20,613 nucleotides of DNA, taken from IMG/VR virus record IMGVR_UViG_3300047552_000237, positions 1 to 20,613 of that record. One strand, given 5' to 3'. The notes beneath the pieces are model-generated. The model worked only from the letters and a program-made list of their open reading frames with translations, was not told where the DNA came from and did no database searches. The position numbers were made by a program, and so were the translations under genes. This document shows positions 1 to 5,277 of the stretch, one piece after another (the first letter of the stretch is position 1; every line of letters starts with the position of its first letter). The DNA comes from a virus.

Positions 1-2
1 AT

Positions 3-344
3 GCAGCACTAAGAATTATCCTTATGCACGCATTTGTGCCACAGAAGAAGTTTATTCTTCCAGAAGGTGAACCACCATACAAGCCATCTGCTGAACCAAT
101 GGGTATGACGCCGACTAACCTGTTCACCGAACTACGTCGTATGTACGTCTTTTTGCGTGAAGATTTGACCCCTCTCAAACGAGAGAGTCTTTTTATCTCC
201 CTTCTAGAAGGTGTCCACCCCGAAGAAGCGAAGATGTTGATCGCCGTAAAAGACCAAGAATTGCACAAATTATACCCGAAAATCAACAGAAAGCTGCTAG
301 AGAAGGCAGGGCTGTTGACTCCGAAGGCTAAAAAAGACGAATAA
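3..344 (+). CDS. DUF6433-like phage protein, 5' end outside window
   Basis: The reading frame is open back to the window edge. Residues upstream of the first internal Met (position 24) read AALRIIL and continue the domain, so the true start is probably outside. The visible part has PPYKPSAEPMG, then a basic Leu-rich segment (LFTELRRMY), then RESLFISLLEGVHPEEAKMLIAVKDQEL. This resembles small DUF6433 proteins of T4-like phages of aquatic bacteria, in which a C-terminal LLEGLHPxEAELL helix pair follows a PPYKPSPEP motif. Family assignment is from memory of the motif; the function is unknown. It ends at TAA 342-344, just before promoter 350-378. Confidence 0.7.
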   Translation, partial: AALRIILMHAFVPQKKFILPEGEPPYKPSAEPMGMTPTNLFTELRRMYVFLREDLTPLKRESLFISLLEGVHPEEAKMLIAVKDQELHKLYPKINRKLLEKAGLLTPKAKKDE

Positions 345-349
345 ATCGC

Positions 350-378
350 TTTACTTTAATTCCAACTTATGGTATAAT
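350..378 (+). promoter_or_regulatory. sigma70-type promoter (-35 TTTACT, -10 TATAAT)
   Basis: TTTACT at 350-355 and TATAAT at 373-378 with a 17-nt spacer. It is the first of nine near-identical promoters in the window that also share TTAATT just after the -35. It would drive the exported-protein operon from about 385. Confidence 0.75.
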
Positions 379-407
379 ATAAGTATGGAAAGTTAAAAAG
401 GATTTGT

Positions 408-704
408 ATGAAACGAGCGATAGTGTTATCCCTGTTTGTTAGTACCAGTGCCATGGCTCTAGACTTTCAAACAGAGTGGGCTAAGTTTGCTGATGACTTT
501 GCTAAACTGAAACCAAAGGTGAATGTTACAGTAGATGTACCGAAAGTCGGTAGCGTCTCTGTTGAAGATGGCGAAGTTAAGAAGGTTGACCCCAAGTCGC
601 CTGATCGACTAGGTTATTCTCTTCAGGATCCCAAACTGCGTGAGCGTGTAACCTCGCTCTACCAAAAACCTGACACTGTCGTTTACTCTACCACAATTCG
701 TTAA
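408..704 (+). CDS. small exported protein of unknown function
   Basis: 98 residues. The N-terminus (MKRAIVLSLFVSTSAMA, then LDF) is a clear Sec signal peptide with a short basic n-region, hydrophobic core and an AMA cleavage site near residue 17. The mature ~80-residue part is hydrophilic and Lys/Asp-rich with no Cys, so it should be soluble in the periplasm. AAGG in the leader is a reasonable ribosome site. It is first of three consecutive exported products transcribed from promoter 350-378. I do not recognise a family. Confidence 0.7.
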   Translation: MKRAIVLSLFVSTSAMALDFQTEWAKFADDFAKLKPKVNVTVDVPKVGSVSVEDGEVKKVDPKSPDRLGYSLQDPKLRERVTSLYQKPDTVVYSTTIR

Positions 705-719
705 TCGGAGATTTATATT

Positions 720-1265
720 ATGAAAAAAGTGATTCTTGTTGCCGCAATGGCTGTTGTTCTTTCAGCTTGCTCTACCACTAAGTCTATTGACCTTGACACA
801 GTATCCAAGGATGCAGTCAAGTACACCCAAGAGTTTGGTAAGGTTGAAGTCACATTCAACGATAAGGGTGAGTGGGAATCTGTGAAGTCCACTGGCACTT
901 CGGCTATTCCTATGAGCGATAACGCTGCTCTTGAGCAAGCAATGAACGTTGCTACAATGCGTGCCAAGCGCAACATTGTAGAGTTTATCCAAACTGATTT
1001 GCAGTCGAGCAAGTCGCATGAAGCGATTACAACTGCTCTGGCAAAAGATGTGGCATCTGATGACGCCAAGTCACGCGAACGTGCTGGTAACATCGCTACA
1101 AAGATTCAGGAAAAGATTACAACCCAAGCCGATGGTTTGCTGAAGGGTGTCTATATCACTGATCGTAAAATCTCTGGTGATAAGACCATGGCTGTTGTAA
1201 CTGTTCAAGTGGATAAGCGTTCAATGCGTGCAGCCCAACAAGTTCGCACTGCCTTCGGTCAATGA
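720..1265 (+). CDS. phage-encoded lipoprotein, LPP20-like
   Basis: 181 residues. A lipoprotein signal is plain: MKKVILVAAMAVV followed by lipobox L14-S15-A16-C17. Ser at +2 favours outer-membrane sorting in Gram-negatives. The mature part contains an Ala-rich helix (ALEQAMNVATMRAKRNIVEFIQ) and a C-terminal strand pattern (VYITDRKISGDKTMAVVTVQVD). That is the layout of LPP20/FlgT-N-like exported domains, whose helix is followed by a G-x-x-V-V-V-Q-V-D strand. GGAG at 707-710 precedes the start. It overlaps the next gene by 4 nt. The role is unknown; a cell-envelope function during infection such as superinfection exclusion is only a guess. Confidence 0.75.
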   Translation: MKKVILVAAMAVVLSACSTTKSIDLDTVSKDAVKYTQEFGKVEVTFNDKGEWESVKSTGTSAIPMSDNAALEQAMNVATMRAKRNIVEFIQTDLQSSKSHEAITTALAKDVASDDAKSRERAGNIATKIQEKITTQADGLLKGVYITDRKISGDKTMAVVTVQVDKRSMRAAQQVRTAFGQ

Positions 1266-2071
1266 GATACCTGTTGCTTCTTGCTGCCTTTGTAGCATTC
1301 AATGCTCAGGCAGAAGTTAAAACTGTTCAAGCCTCTGGCACTGGTGATACCTGTAATCAAGCGTTGACCGCTGCAAAGCGTTCAGCCTTGGAAAAAGCAA
1401 ACGGCTCTTTCCTCCACTCTGTGGAGAAGTCTAAGGATGGTTCGTACCATTCCAAGATTGAAGAGTATAGTGGTGGTGTAATCAAATCGTTCAAGTATCT
1501 TCGTGATGATTGTACGTTTGTGATCATTGAAGCTCAAGTTGATGTGCGCTCGAACATCGTTCAGATCAACGGTACTGACTTGAATAAAGATCAGATCGTT
1601 CACATCAAAGGTATTAGAGAAGAACGCGATCGTAAACAATCCGCTGTTAACCTTTTGGATAATCGTCGTGACGCTGTCTATTTTAGAACAGACAAAATCG
1701 AAGCAAACATCCAAGACAACTCTGAATGGGTTGACGTTGCTATCAACGGTGAGTTTGCTTTCAAGGATAAGTGGAAAGCTGACTGGAAAGATGTCCGTCA
1801 GATGTTTGGTTACTTTAACCTGCCATCGTTCGCTAATGATGCAGAAGTTCTCGTGACTGGATATGATGAAGATGGTAAGAAGGTGTTTGATCGTAAGATT
1901 CAACGCACTTTTACTGCTGGTGGTGAATGGAAGATGTGGTACATTACCAACTATGGTGTAAACCGTACAGTTGAAGTTCGTGTCCATCAAACTGATCCAC
2001 TGAAGGTTAAGTTTCGTGTGCCTCTTGATCAGTTAGAAAAGGTCAAGACATTTAAGGTTGAAGTTGTATGA
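1262..2071 (+). CDS. exported protein with FlgT/LPP20-like N-terminal domain
   Basis: 269 residues with a signal peptide (MRYLLLLAAFVAFNAQA, then EV). Residues ~22-100 carry ASGTGDTCNQALTAAKRSALEKANGSFL, then an Ile/Val-rich strand region ending VIIEAQVDV. This matches the G-x-G ... Ala-rich helix ... E-A-x-V-x-V pattern of FlgT-N/LPP20-type domains. The C-terminal ~140 residues look like a beta-rich domain with repeated Trp (WKADWKDVRQMFGYF, GGEWKMWYITNYG). The start ATG overlaps the lipoprotein stop (ATGA) and its own stop overlaps the next gene, indicating translational coupling. The lipoprotein and this protein share the same fold pattern and may form an envelope complex (inference). Confidence 0.7.
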   Translation: MRYLLLLAAFVAFNAQAEVKTVQASGTGDTCNQALTAAKRSALEKANGSFLHSVEKSKDGSYHSKIEEYSGGVIKSFKYLRDDCTFVIIEAQVDVRSNIVQINGTDLNKDQIVHIKGIREERDRKQSAVNLLDNRRDAVYFRTDKIEANIQDNSEWVDVAINGEFAFKDKWKADWKDVRQMFGYFNLPSFANDAEVLVTGYDEDGKKVFDRKIQRTFTAGGEWKMWYITNYGVNRTVEVRVHQTDPLKVKFRVPLDQLEKVKTFKVEVV

Positions 2072-2511
2072 AGAAAAAGTGGGTTGATGCGTTCATGGAT
2101 ACAGCCGAGCGATTTGCTCAGTTGTCCAGTGCAGTCCGTCTAAAGGTCGGCGCAGTTGTTGTGAAAGACAACCGCATCATCTCTATCGGCTACAATGGTA
2201 TGCCAGCTGGTTGGACAAACGAATGCGAATACGAAGTTGGGTTGAACCCACTCGGCACCGCTGTTGGTGAAAAAGTACTGAAAACGAAAGACGAGGTAAT
2301 CCATGCAGAAGCTAATGCTATCGCCAAACTGGCTCGTGATGGCGAGTCCGGACTTGGTACTGATGTGTTCTGTACTCATGCTCCATGTATTCAGTGTGCT
2401 AAGATAATGTATGGTGCAGGTGTCAAGAAGGTTTATTATCGAAATACATATAGAGACACCAAAGGGTTGGACTTTCTAGAGAAGTGTAATATTGAAATCG
2501 AAAGGGTTTAA
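2068..2511 (+). CDS. deoxycytidylate (dCMP) deaminase
   Basis: 147 residues. Zinc-dependent dCMP deaminase converts dCMP to dUMP and so feeds thymidylate synthesis for phage DNA. Zinc and catalytic motifs are complete: H79-A80-E81 and P106-C107-x-x-C110. The N-terminal substrate region SSAVRLKVGAVVVKDNRIISIGYNGMPAGWTNECE is typical of the family, and the C-terminus KKVYYRNTYRDTKGLDFLEKCNIEIERV is also canonical. Length fits compact T4-like phage forms. It overlaps the upstream exported-protein gene by 4 nt. Other nucleotide-metabolism genes are not in this window. Confidence 0.95.
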   Translation: MKKKWVDAFMDTAERFAQLSSAVRLKVGAVVVKDNRIISIGYNGMPAGWTNECEYEVGLNPLGTAVGEKVLKTKDEVIHAEANAIAKLARDGESGLGTDVFCTHAPCIQCAKIMYGAGVKKVYYRNTYRDTKGLDFLEKCNIEIERV

Positions 2512-2512
2512 A

Positions 2513-2962
2513 ATGTCAGTTACAATTAAAAATCTTGAGTCAGCCTTGGCTGGTGAGTCTATGGCTCATATCAAGTATCGCTATTTTGCAAAGATCGCAC
2601 GTGAAGAAGGCTTTGAAGAAGTTGCTAAACACTTTGAGCATACCGCTGAACAAGAAGTTAAGCATGCTTGGGGTCACCTAGAACTTTTGATTGGTCGCCC
2701 AAATACACGCGAGTGTTTGGAGAAAGCTATTGAAGGTGAGACATATGAGTTTACAACCATGTATCCAACCTTTGAAGCAATCGCTGCTCAGGAAAATCAT
2801 GCAGTCGCTCGTGGTGAATTCCTAGAGCAGATTGATGAATCTAAAGAACATGCTGCACAATTCGCAGCTGTATTGAAGAAAGCCGAAGCACGTTTCAAGG
2901 CACTCAAGGGTGTTGAAGAACGTCATGCTAATGCGTACAAAGAAGTCTTGAAAGGATTGTAA
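2513..2962 (+). CDS. rubrerythrin-family diiron protein (erythrin domain only)
   Basis: 149 residues. I start it at ATG 2513 with AAAGGG at 2501-2506 rather than at the in-frame TTG at 2492. The sequence is a ferritin-like four-helix bundle of the rubrerythrin family: LESALAGESMAHIKYRYFAKIAREEGFEEVAKHFEHTAEQEVKHAWGHLELL, with E15 and E48-x-x-H51 as likely iron ligands. A second helix pair follows (FEAIAAQENHAVARGEF, IDESKEHAAQF). Rubrerythrins reduce hydrogen peroxide. The usual C-terminal rubredoxin domain is missing here but is supplied by the next small gene one nucleotide downstream, so this is a split rubrerythrin. A peroxide-protective role during infection is inferred. Confidence 0.88.
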   Translation: MSVTIKNLESALAGESMAHIKYRYFAKIAREEGFEEVAKHFEHTAEQEVKHAWGHLELLIGRPNTRECLEKAIEGETYEFTTMYPTFEAIAAQENHAVARGEFLEQIDESKEHAAQFAAVLKKAEARFKALKGVEERHANAYKEVLKGL

Positions 2963-2963
2963 A

Positions 2964-3107
2964 ATGTCAGATCAAAAAGAAGTTATCTACGTTTGTGTTG
3001 TCTGTGGTCACACATTGAGCGAAGCCGATTGGTTGAGCCTTCCTGACACTGTAAACTGCCCAGAGTGTGGTGTACACAAAGACGACTACGTCCGTACAGA
3101 GTTGTAA
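2964..3107 (+). CDS. rubredoxin-like mini-protein, partner of the split rubrerythrin
   Basis: 47 residues. It has two knuckles, C11-V-V-C14-G and C32-P-E-C35-G, followed by VHKDDY. This matches the rubredoxin-like Fe(Cys)4 domain normally fused to the C-terminus of rubrerythrin (CxxCG ... CPxCGxxKxxF/Y). It starts one nucleotide after the erythrin-domain stop, so the two are almost certainly co-translated. The expected role is electron delivery to the diiron centre. The alternative is a generic zinc ribbon, but spacing and adjacency favour rubredoxin. Confidence 0.85.
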   Translation: MSDQKEVIYVCVVCGHTLSEADWLSLPDTVNCPECGVHKDDYVRTEL

Positions 3108-3136
3108 AAATATTTGATCAAAAAGTCAAAAAAGAC

Positions 3137-3165
3137 TTGACTTTTAATCAAACCTGTGGTATAAT
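3137..3165 (+). promoter_or_regulatory. sigma70-type promoter (TTGACT/TATAAT, 17-nt spacer)
   Basis: TTGACT at 3137-3142 and TATAAT at 3160-3165. The predicted transcript starts near 3172 and immediately forms a hairpin (TTCTAC/GTAGAA with inner GAGT/ACTC, ~3178-3208). A perfect T4-type late-promoter octamer TATAAATA overlaps just downstream (3169-3176), so early and late transcription may both start here. Confidence 0.75.
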
Positions 3166-3168
3166 TCT

Positions 3169-3176
3169 TATAAATA
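3169..3176 (+). promoter_or_regulatory. possible T4-type late promoter (TATAAATA)
   Basis: An exact match to the T4 gp55 late-promoter -10 octamer. T4-like late promoters need no -35. A single short match in AT-rich DNA, so only moderate support. A one-mismatch version (AATAAATA, 6778-6785) lies before the endonuclease gene. Confidence 0.35.
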
Positions 3177-3222
3177 GTTCTACTGGAGTTGAAAGACTCT
3201 GGTAGAAAATTCTAAAAATCGC

Positions 3223-3251
3223 TTTACTTTAATTAGGAAATAGGGTATAAT
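3223..3251 (+). promoter_or_regulatory. sigma70-type promoter (TTTACT/TATAAT, 17-nt spacer)
   Basis: TTTACT 3223-3228 and TATAAT 3246-3251. It would start the structured RNA at ~3258 that ends at terminator 3427-3456. Confidence 0.75.
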
Positions 3252-3257
3252 TCTTCT

Positions 3258-3456
3258 ATGAACTCGAAATTGTTAAATTCCAGAATGCATAAACAGCTTC
3301 CGCAAGTAGCTGCATGGAATTGCACACGCCCAGAGTTTACAGAAGGCTCAGGATATGCGATTGAAAGCGATACTGGGGGTTTTGGTAAGTTGATGTAACG
3401 ATACGTCTAACTTCTATTTACCAAAACCCCGAAGATGAAAATCTCGGGGTTTTTTG
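3258..3456 (+). ncRNA. candidate ~200-nt small RNA with terminator and competing hairpin
   Basis: A stand-alone transcription unit with promoter 3223-3251 upstream and an intrinsic terminator at its end. Within it, AATTCC near 3274 pairs with GGAATT near 3319, with ATG/CAT and CAGC/GCTG inside, giving a bulged hairpin. A second 13-bp helix is possible between GGGGTTTTGGTAA (~3376-3388) and TTACCAAAACCCC (~3418-3430). That helix uses the CCCC also needed for the terminator stem, so the two are mutually exclusive, as in an attenuator. A 46-codon ORF begins exactly at the predicted +1 (3258) and stops at 3398 between the helix arms. It would have to be a leaderless leader peptide. I cannot assign an RNA family. 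Confidence 0.55.
3427..3456 (+). terminator. intrinsic terminator
   Basis: CCCCG (3427-3431), bulged A, AGAT, GAAA tetraloop, ATCT and CGGGG (3445-3449), followed by a run of six T. It separates the upstream small RNA from the tRNA-array promoter 3478-3506. It is the only convincing rho-independent terminator I found in the window. Confidence 0.85.
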
Positions 3457-3477
3457 TTTTTAGCGATCAAAAATCGC

Positions 3478-3506
3478 TTGACTTAAATTAGGAACTGCGT
3501 TATAAT
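3478..3506 (+). promoter_or_regulatory. promoter of the tRNA array (TTGACT/TATAAT)
   Basis: TTGACT 3478-3483 and TATAAT 3501-3506 with a 17-nt spacer. It follows the terminator directly and precedes a boxA-like leader and tRNA-Gln, so it is the likely main promoter of the array. Confidence 0.8.
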
Positions 3507-3512
3507 ACGTGT

Positions 3513-3633
3513 TCTGATGTTCTTTAAAAATTTGGGACTTTGTTTTAAAACGGCTTGGGTTTGAAAGTCGGGGTAAGTGACTCGGTGTAAACTGATATCG
3601 ACCTCCCTGTTAGTATTGCCTAAGTCGTTCTGT
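3513..3633 (+). ncRNA. tRNA-array leader with rrn-type boxA and closed helix
   Basis: Starts with TGTTCTTTAA (3518-3527), one mismatch from the E. coli rrn boxA core TGCTCTTTAA, a few nucleotides after the predicted start. The rest folds: AACGGCTTGGGT (3549-3560) pairs with GCCTAAGTCGTT (3618-3629) in a 12-bp helix with four G-U pairs, and a GTCG/CGAC hairpin lies inside. boxA suggests Nus-dependent antitermination of the long untranslated array. The closed stem resembles the other end-paired RNAs of the region. Confidence 0.5.
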
Positions 3634-3707
3634 TCCTCCATGGTGTAATGGTAACACAACGGGCTTTGAACTCGTTATCGTTGGTTCGATTCCAACTGGG
3701 GGTGCCA
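3634..3707 (+). tRNA. tRNA-Gln(TTG)
   Basis: Loop CTTTGAA on stem ACGGG/CTCGT; D-arm GTGT..ACAC; T-arm GTTGG-TTCGATT-CCAAC; CCA encoded. Positions 1:72 are T:T, an open first pair, in keeping with the weak 1:72 identity feature of Gln tRNAs. Confidence 0.9.
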
Positions 3708-3808
3708 AACAAAAGCACACTGCAGCTGAGGCTAGGTTGTTATGTGGAGCATAGCTGGATCAATAGTATCTGGTCATCGGTTCAATTCCGATAAGTGTGC
3801 TTTTGTTT
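3707..3808 (+). ncRNA. tRNA-like RNA with 15-bp terminal helix
   Basis: The 5' arm (3707-3721) and 3' arm (3794-3808) are perfectly complementary over 15 bp, with core GCACACT/AGTGTGC. A T-arm follows canonical form (ATCGG-TTCAATT-CCGAT, 3776-3792). There is no CCA, no standard D-arm and no anticodon arm with U33. The middle has CAGCT/AGCTG and TATG/CATA pairings. It belongs to the hyper-extended class with tRNA-His 4053 and tRNA-Asn 4948. Function unknown. Confidence 0.55.
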
Positions 3809-3831
3809 GGTTCAATTAACAGGAGAAAGTA

Positions 3832-3978
3832 ATGAAACGAAAACAAATGGCTGCTCCTCGTGAACGTAATCAGTTCGTGGCTGCAGCCCTATTCCGAAAA
3901 GCGGGTGCCCACTGTAAATCCAACAAGGCAGTCCGTCGTAAACAAAAAATGGATGTCTTAAAAGGGTTTGTAGTTTAA
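3832..3978 (+). CDS. small very basic protein of unknown function
   Basis: 48 residues, starting at ATG 3832 behind a good AGGAGAAAG ribosome site. Lys/Arg make up about a quarter of the residues (MKRKQMAAPRERNQF ... CKSNKAVRRKQKMDVLKGFVV), suggesting a nucleic-acid or ribosome-binding peptide. Its last five codons lie inside tRNA-Lys (3964-4040), so the stop codon is in the tRNA D-arm. tRNA processing would therefore cut the mRNA inside this gene. The strong SD and absence of stops support coding; I recognise no family. Confidence 0.6.
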   Translation: MKRKQMAAPRERNQFVAAALFRKAGAHCKSNKAVRRKQKMDVLKGFVV

Positions 3979-4040
3979 CGGCAAAAACATCTGGCTTTTA
4001 ACCAGTAAGACTCTCGGTTCGAATCCGAGCAGACCCACCA
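3964..4040 (+). tRNA. tRNA-Lys(TTT)
   Basis: GGGTTTG/CAGACCC acceptor, loop CTTTTAA on CTGG/CCAG, T-loop TTCGAAT, CCA encoded. Its 5' 15 nt overlap the end of the basic-protein gene. Confidence 0.93.
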
Positions 4041-4134
4041 AGAATTCTTAGGGGTGGGCATAGTGTAGTGGTAGCACCCAACTCTGTGAAAGTTGTAGTA
4101 TGGGATCGTAACCCATTGTTCACCCCTAAGAATT
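4041..4134 (+). tRNA. tRNA-His(GTG)-like, hyper-extended acceptor, no CCA
   Basis: The tRNA body is 4053-4124: G-1 present, acceptor GTGGGCA/TGTTCAC, D-arm GTGTAGTGGTAGCAC, loop CTGTGAA on CAACT/AGTTG, discriminator C73 as in all tRNA-His. The next bases are CCT, not CCA. The acceptor continues outward as a perfect 14-bp inverted repeat (4043-4056 with 4121-4134), so the tRNA is buried in one long hairpin. The T-loop is ATCGTAA. It is the only His tRNA in the window. It may be trimmed and tailed by host enzymes, or be a non-acylated mimic. Confidence 0.7.
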
Positions 4135-4140
4135 TTTAGT

Positions 4141-4216
4141 GCCCTCGTAGCTCCAATGGTAGAGCAGAGGATTGAAAATCCTTGTGTTGCTGGTTCGAAT
4201 CCAGCCGTGGGCACCA
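4141..4216 (+). tRNA. tRNA-Phe(GAA)
   Basis: Acceptor GCCCTCG/CGTGGGC with a T:T at 5:68, loop TTGAAAA on GAGGA/TCCTT, T-arm GCTGG-TTCGAAT-CCAGC, CCA encoded. Confidence 0.92.
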
Positions 4217-4224
4217 CAAATTAT

Positions 4225-4298
4225 TCCTTCATAGCTCAAAGGTAGAGCAATCGGCTGATAACCGATAGACCGAGGATCGTTACCTCGTGAAGGAACCA
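4225..4298 (+). tRNA. tRNA-Ile(GAT)
   Basis: TCCTTCA/TGAAGGA acceptor, loop CTGATAA on ATCGG/CCGAT, CCA encoded. T-loop ATCGTTA has A54 and T58 instead of T54/A58. Confidence 0.93.
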
Positions 4299-4305
4299 AG
4301 TTTAG

Positions 4306-4434
4306 ACCGTTAGAATCGTTACAGCAATTAAAAATAATCTTTCTGGAAAAAAGAGGGTCTGGGTTCGAATCCCAGCGCTGAGTTGGTCTTCAGTGTGGTG
4401 TAATGGGAGCACGATAAAAGCGATTCTGTTATTG
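4306..4434 (+). ncRNA. end-paired element A: circularly permuted tRNA (Ser-GGA-like loop)
   Basis: P1 helix AGAATCG (4312-4318)/CGATTCT (4421-4427); motif TTACAGCAAT after the 5' strand; CAAT 4325-4328 can pair with ATTG 4431-4434. The insert is a complete tRNA in permuted order: anticodon arm TCTTT-CTGGAAA-AAAGA (4338-4354), T-arm CTGGG-TTCGAAT-CCCAG (4359-4375), acceptor 3' strand CGCTGAG (4376-4382), a 6-nt linker, acceptor 5' strand TTCAGTG (4389-4395, pairs over all 7 positions), D-arm GTG..CAC (4398-4412), then ATAAAAG and P1'. Rejoined across P1, the parts total about 71 nt, normal tRNA length. No CCA, and the short variable loop is unlike a true tRNA-Ser. Confidence 0.7.
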
Positions 4435-4508
4435 GTGATATGGCGTAGATGGATGCGCACTGGCTTCATAAGCCAAGGAGAGTGGATCGATACCACTTAT
4501 CACCACCA
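4435..4508 (+). tRNA. tRNA-Met(CAT) (or Ile2)
   Basis: GGTGATA/TATCACC acceptor, loop TTCATAA on CTGGC/GCCAA, CCA encoded, T-loop ATCGATA (A54). Elongator Met and lysidine-type Ile cannot be separated by eye. Confidence 0.88.
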
Positions 4509-4516
4509 AAGATTTT

Positions 4517-4608
4517 GGAAAGTAATGCAGCTGCGTTGGTGCGGCGACCAGCCTTGAAAACTGGGTTCTCAGAAATGGGATGGGGTTCGACTCCTCTGCT
4601 TTCCGCCA
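4517..4608 (+). tRNA. tRNA-Ser(TGA)
   Basis: GGAAAGT/GCTTTCC acceptor, loop CTTGAAA, long class-II variable arm (~TTCTCAGAAATGGGA), discriminator G, CCA encoded. Confidence 0.9.
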
Positions 4609-4613
4609 AATTT

Positions 4614-4687
4614 GCCCTATTAGTTAAATGGTAGAACATCGGTTTTGTAATCCGAGGACGGGAGTTCGATTCTCTCATGGGGCACCA
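4614..4687 (+). tRNA. tRNA-Thr(TGT)
   Basis: GCCCTAT/ATGGGGC acceptor, loop TTTGTAA on TCGGT/TCCGA (31:39 T:T), T-loop TTCGATT, CCA encoded. Confidence 0.92.
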
Positions 4688-4688
4688 A

Positions 4689-4763
4689 TTTTTAGGATGA
4701 GTTCTGCAACACACAAGAACACCAAACTTTTAATTTGACCTGTTCGTCAAAATCATCCTGTTG
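4689..4763 (+). ncRNA. end-paired element B (anticodon-loop hairpin, Lys-TTT-like)
   Basis: P1 AGGATGA (4694-4700)/TCATCCT (4753-4759), motif TTCTGCAAC, CAAC 4707-4710 pairing with GTTG 4760-4763. The insert is only a hairpin: GAACA/TGTTC outside and CAAA/TTTG inside, closing the 7-nt loop CTTTTAA, identical to the anticodon loop of the phage's own tRNA-Lys(TTT). There is no T-arm, D-arm or acceptor. It sits exactly between tRNA-Thr CCA and tRNA-Glu. Confidence 0.65.
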
Positions 4764-4769
4764 TATTAT

Positions 4770-4844
4770 GTCGCATTAGACTTCTGGTGAGGTCATCACC
4801 CTTTCAAGGTGACCAGACGGGATCGTAACCCGTATGCGACTCCA
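4770..4844 (+). tRNA. tRNA-Glu(TTC) copy 1
   Basis: GTCGCAT/ATGCGAC acceptor, loop CTTTCAA on TCACC/GGTGA, T-loop ATCGTAA (A54/T58), discriminator T, CCA encoded. Confidence 0.9.
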
Positions 4845-4935
4845 GAGCAAAAAGAAGGTGGTACTCATCTTGACTGAGTCACTTCTCAACGTTTGTTAGT
4901 TTATATGGGTGATATCAAAACTAACGCAAAGAAGG
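4845..4935 (+). ncRNA. two-hairpin spacer of unknown function
   Basis: Non-coding. First hairpin: AGAAG (4853-4857) with the TTCT of CACTTCT (4880-4886), and ACTCA/TGAGT inside closing a 7-nt loop TCTTGAC. Second hairpin: GTTAGTTT (4895-4902)/AAACTAAC (4918-4925). It may be the leader of the following Asn-like RNA, whose extended 5' strand could also pair with GAGCAAA..AGAAG at 4845-4857. Confidence 0.4.
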
Positions 4936-5034
4936 AAACTTCTTTGCTCCGTAGAATCCAAGCAAGGTGCAAGGACTTGACTGTTAATCAATGATTAGAC
5001 TGGTTCGATCCCAGTGTACGGAGCAAAGAAGTTT
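4936..5034 (+). tRNA. tRNA-Asn(GTT)-like, 18-bp terminal helix, no CCA
   Basis: The tRNA body is ~4948-5023: T1, loop CTGTTAA on TTGA/TCAA, T-arm ACTGG-TTCGATC-CCAGT, discriminator G followed by CAA rather than CCA. The D-arm is weak (TCC/GGA around AAGCAAGGTGCAA). The acceptor is part of a perfect 18-bp inverted repeat (4936-4953 with 5017-5034). A normal tRNA-Asn(GTT) with CCA exists at 10502, so this copy is probably not needed for decoding. Confidence 0.65.
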
Positions 5035-5036
5035 TT

Positions 5037-5110
5037 CAGGGAATAGGATAGTGGTAGTCGACGAGTCTTGGATACTCGAGGTGGGAGTTCGATTCTCCCT
5101 TCCCTGACCA
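5037..5110 (+). tRNA. tRNA-Pro(TGG) copy 1
   Basis: CAGGGAA/TTCCCTG acceptor, loop CTTGGAT on CGAGT/ACTCG, T-loop TTCGATT, CCA encoded. Confidence 0.93.
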
Positions 5111-5120
5111 CAGAATTATT

Positions 5121-5195
5121 GGGGGCAGTAGTGGGCTACGGCTCTCCCTTGCAAGGAGGGTGTCTAGAAGGATTCGATTTCCTCGGTCTCCACCA
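5121..5195 (+). tRNA. tRNA-Ala(TGC), reduced D-arm
   Basis: Acceptor GGGGGCA/GGTCTCC, loop CTTGCAA on TCTCC/GGAGG, T-arm AAGGA-TTCGATT-TCCTC, CCA encoded. The D region GTAG-TGGG-CTAC has a 4-nt loop and no clear U8, which is unusual. Confidence 0.8.
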
Positions 5196-5201
5196 ATATA
5201 T

Positions 5202-5276
5202 GCGTTGTAAACTTTGATGATGAAGTCTCGGCTCTTAACCGATGAGAAGACAGTTTGAATCTGTCACGACGCACCA
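5202..5276 (+). tRNA. tRNA-Lys(CTT)
   Basis: GCGTTGT/ACGACGC acceptor, loop CTCTTAA on TCGG/CCGA, T-arm GACAG-TTTGAAT-CTGTC, CCA encoded. The CCA abuts element C. Confidence 0.9.
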
Positions 5277-5277
5277 A

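Noticed and set aside
713-1093. 126-codon minus-strand ORF
   Set aside because: Shadow of the lipoprotein gene; all supported genes are on the + strand and no promoter or SD is seen.
3258-3398. 46-codon ORF as a protein gene
   Set aside because: Starts at the predicted +1 with no leader or SD; the region folds as RNA. Kept only as a possible leader peptide.
4449-4714. Short ORFs on both strands in the tRNA array
   Set aside because: They translate tRNA genes (Met, Ser, Thr); tRNA evidence is decisive.
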